Assembly: GCA_034096865.1 (NCBI GenBank)
Contig: JAWQFJ010012442.1
Coordinates: 1 to 64,000, forward strand
DNA: 64,000 nt
Direction of reading: 5' to 3'
Origin: Theodoxus fluviatilis
Lineage: Eukaryota; Mollusca; Gastropoda; Cycloneritida; Neritidae
Shown here: piece after piece, positions 63,218-64,000 of the stretch
How the letters are laid out: every line of letters starts with the position of its first letter
Numbering within the stretch: the first letter of the stretch is position 1
Position numbers and translations under genes: made by a program
The notes under the pieces: generated by a model
Told to the model about the DNA's origin: nothing
The model's input: the letters and a program-made list of their open reading frames with translations, nothing else
The model's database searches: none

Positions 63218-64000
63218 ACCGTAAACGTTGGCCTACAAGGCGCACCTGGGTATAAAAAAAAATAATACAGAAAAATCCATAAATTAGCCACATTGGCATT
63301 CAAGCCGAATGAAAACCGAACATGTCAAAGGTAAAACAAAGTTGCCGCAAACCACTGAGAAAAGCATCAAAAGCGAACAGAAAACATCAAAACAGAAAGT
63401 CAAAAGTCATGAGGTACCGTCAAGGAAAGTTCGAAGCACCAAAACCGAACAGAAACATCAAAACAGAAAGTCAAAAGTCATGAGGTACCATAAAGGAAAG
63501 TTCGATGGTCTTTAATTACTCGAGATCTGATGCTGAGAATCCGCTGAAGTCGGACTCTTCCGTGTCAGAGACGAACAGGTTCCGTATCGCCTCTGGTACA
63601 GAACACCAAGCCTTTGAAATCGTCGATTTTCAGACGTGTTGCAATGGTGCGTGCTTTTAGACGAAGCTGTACAGAAACACAGCGACCATCCTCACGTTGT
63701 GTGTTGACCCAGTCTTCCATTTCGTTTTCCAGTTCGGGCCATCGTGCCTTGCTGCCACGGAATGCTTTCACTGACTTCTTGCATTTCACAAGTTCGCCTC
63801 ATTGCTTTCGGCACCGCCGAATCATACTTTCATTGACGCCAATTTCTTGAGCTGCAGCCCGATTGCCTTTCTCCACAGCTAAGTCTATGGCAGCTAACTT
63901 GAATGCAGCATCGTAGGCTTGTCTCCGTGTTTTTGGCATGGTTGTTTTTTTGGCAGTGTAGATCTACATGTTGCTTCTCTGTTATCGAAATGCGATCTGA
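63218..64000 (-). mobile_element. pogo-like element with CCGTAAACG terminus, continues past the window
   Basis: The left end TA|CCGTAAACGTTGGCCTAC, with AAGGCGCACC following, resembles a pogo-type terminus with a TA duplication. Inside, a 60-base block (GAACAGAAA...GTCAAAAGTCATGAGGTACC) is duplicated at 63377-63436 and 63445-63504. A - strand transposase remnant follows. The other end is beyond 64000. Confidence 0.65.
63516..63939 (-). pseudogene. pogo-like transposase: DNA-binding N-terminus joined to acidic C-terminus
   Basis: From ATG 63939 it reads MPKTRRQAYDAAFKLAAIDL and GNRAAAQEIGVNESMIRR, a helix-turn-helix. A TGA follows, possibly in place of TGG or CGA. Then KAFRGSKARWPELENEMEDW and VSVQLRLKARTIATRLKI make the CENP-B-type second DNA-binding module. 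The DDE domain is missing. Close after DDFKG, in a shifted frame, comes an acidic end (EAIRNLFVSDTEESDFSGF) with a stop at 63516. The protein is therefore an internal-deletion product with a frameshift. Confidence 0.75.

Overview
This window looks like animal nuclear DNA, probably a marine invertebrate and most likely a mollusc. It has GT-AG introns, two conserved metazoan genes cut into many small exons, long (TG)n/(GA)n microsatellites and a very high load of transposons (CR1/L2-like and RTE LINEs, SINEs, piggyBac-, hAT-, pogo/Tigger- and Kolobok-like DNA elements). The mollusc assignment is inferred from the style of the repeats; no marker gene proves it. There are no bacterial-type operons, RBSs or CRISPR arrays. 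|| Host genes: (1) On the + strand, bases 922-17848 carry the last seven coding exons of a HAD-superfamily phosphatase of the PGP/PDXP type. The first exon or exons lie upstream of the window. (2) On the - strand, 50514 down to 22629, lies a complete 15-coding-exon nucleosome assembly protein 1-like gene (NAP1L, 384 aa) ending in a CaaX-like CKQQ. A probable non-coding first exon and CCAAT/CRE-like promoter lie near 54.07-54.25 kb. The two genes converge, with 3' ends about 2 kb apart (polyA signals near 19282 and 21260). A possible last exon of an unidentified - strand gene lies near 62.92-63.04 kb. || Layout: 0-17.8 kb holds PGP introns with a TTAA-flanked MITE (2.55-3.65), a CR1/L2-like LINE (4.3-7.2), a Tigger-like deletion derivative (7.45-8.41), a 36-bp minisatellite (8.63-8.99), a GGTCA-rich repeat (9.1-9.95), a tRNA-derived SINE (11.1-11.3), a CAG-ended element with 6-bp TSDs and a Kolobok/Mutator-like transposase fragment (11.56-13.49), a second LINE split by a SINE (13.5-15.2), and a candidate solo LTR (15.2-16.1). 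17.8-22.6 kb holds the 3' UTRs and more GGTCA-rich repeats. 22.6-54 kb is the NAP1L gene, whose introns contain GGTCA-rich repeats, five TTAA-flanked elements (30.33-33.26, 36.49-38.87, 46.23-49.62), two further CAG-ended elements with 6-bp TSDs (43.39-44.84 and 50.65-52.45, the latter hAT-like), and several fold-back elements. 54-64 kb holds an RTE LINE on the - strand (56.1-58.96) and a pogo-like element running off the right edge. || Most striking: an interspersed repeat family, six copies or fragments, in which the long copies carry about 17-18 perfect nuclear-receptor half-sites (AGGTCA/TGACCT) each. One copy directly supplies the pyrimidine tract of a NAP1L 3' splice site. A Kolobok-like element also sits 7 bases inside the intron beside the NAP1L exon 9 donor. 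All coordinates and counts were read by eye, so edges may be off by a few bases.
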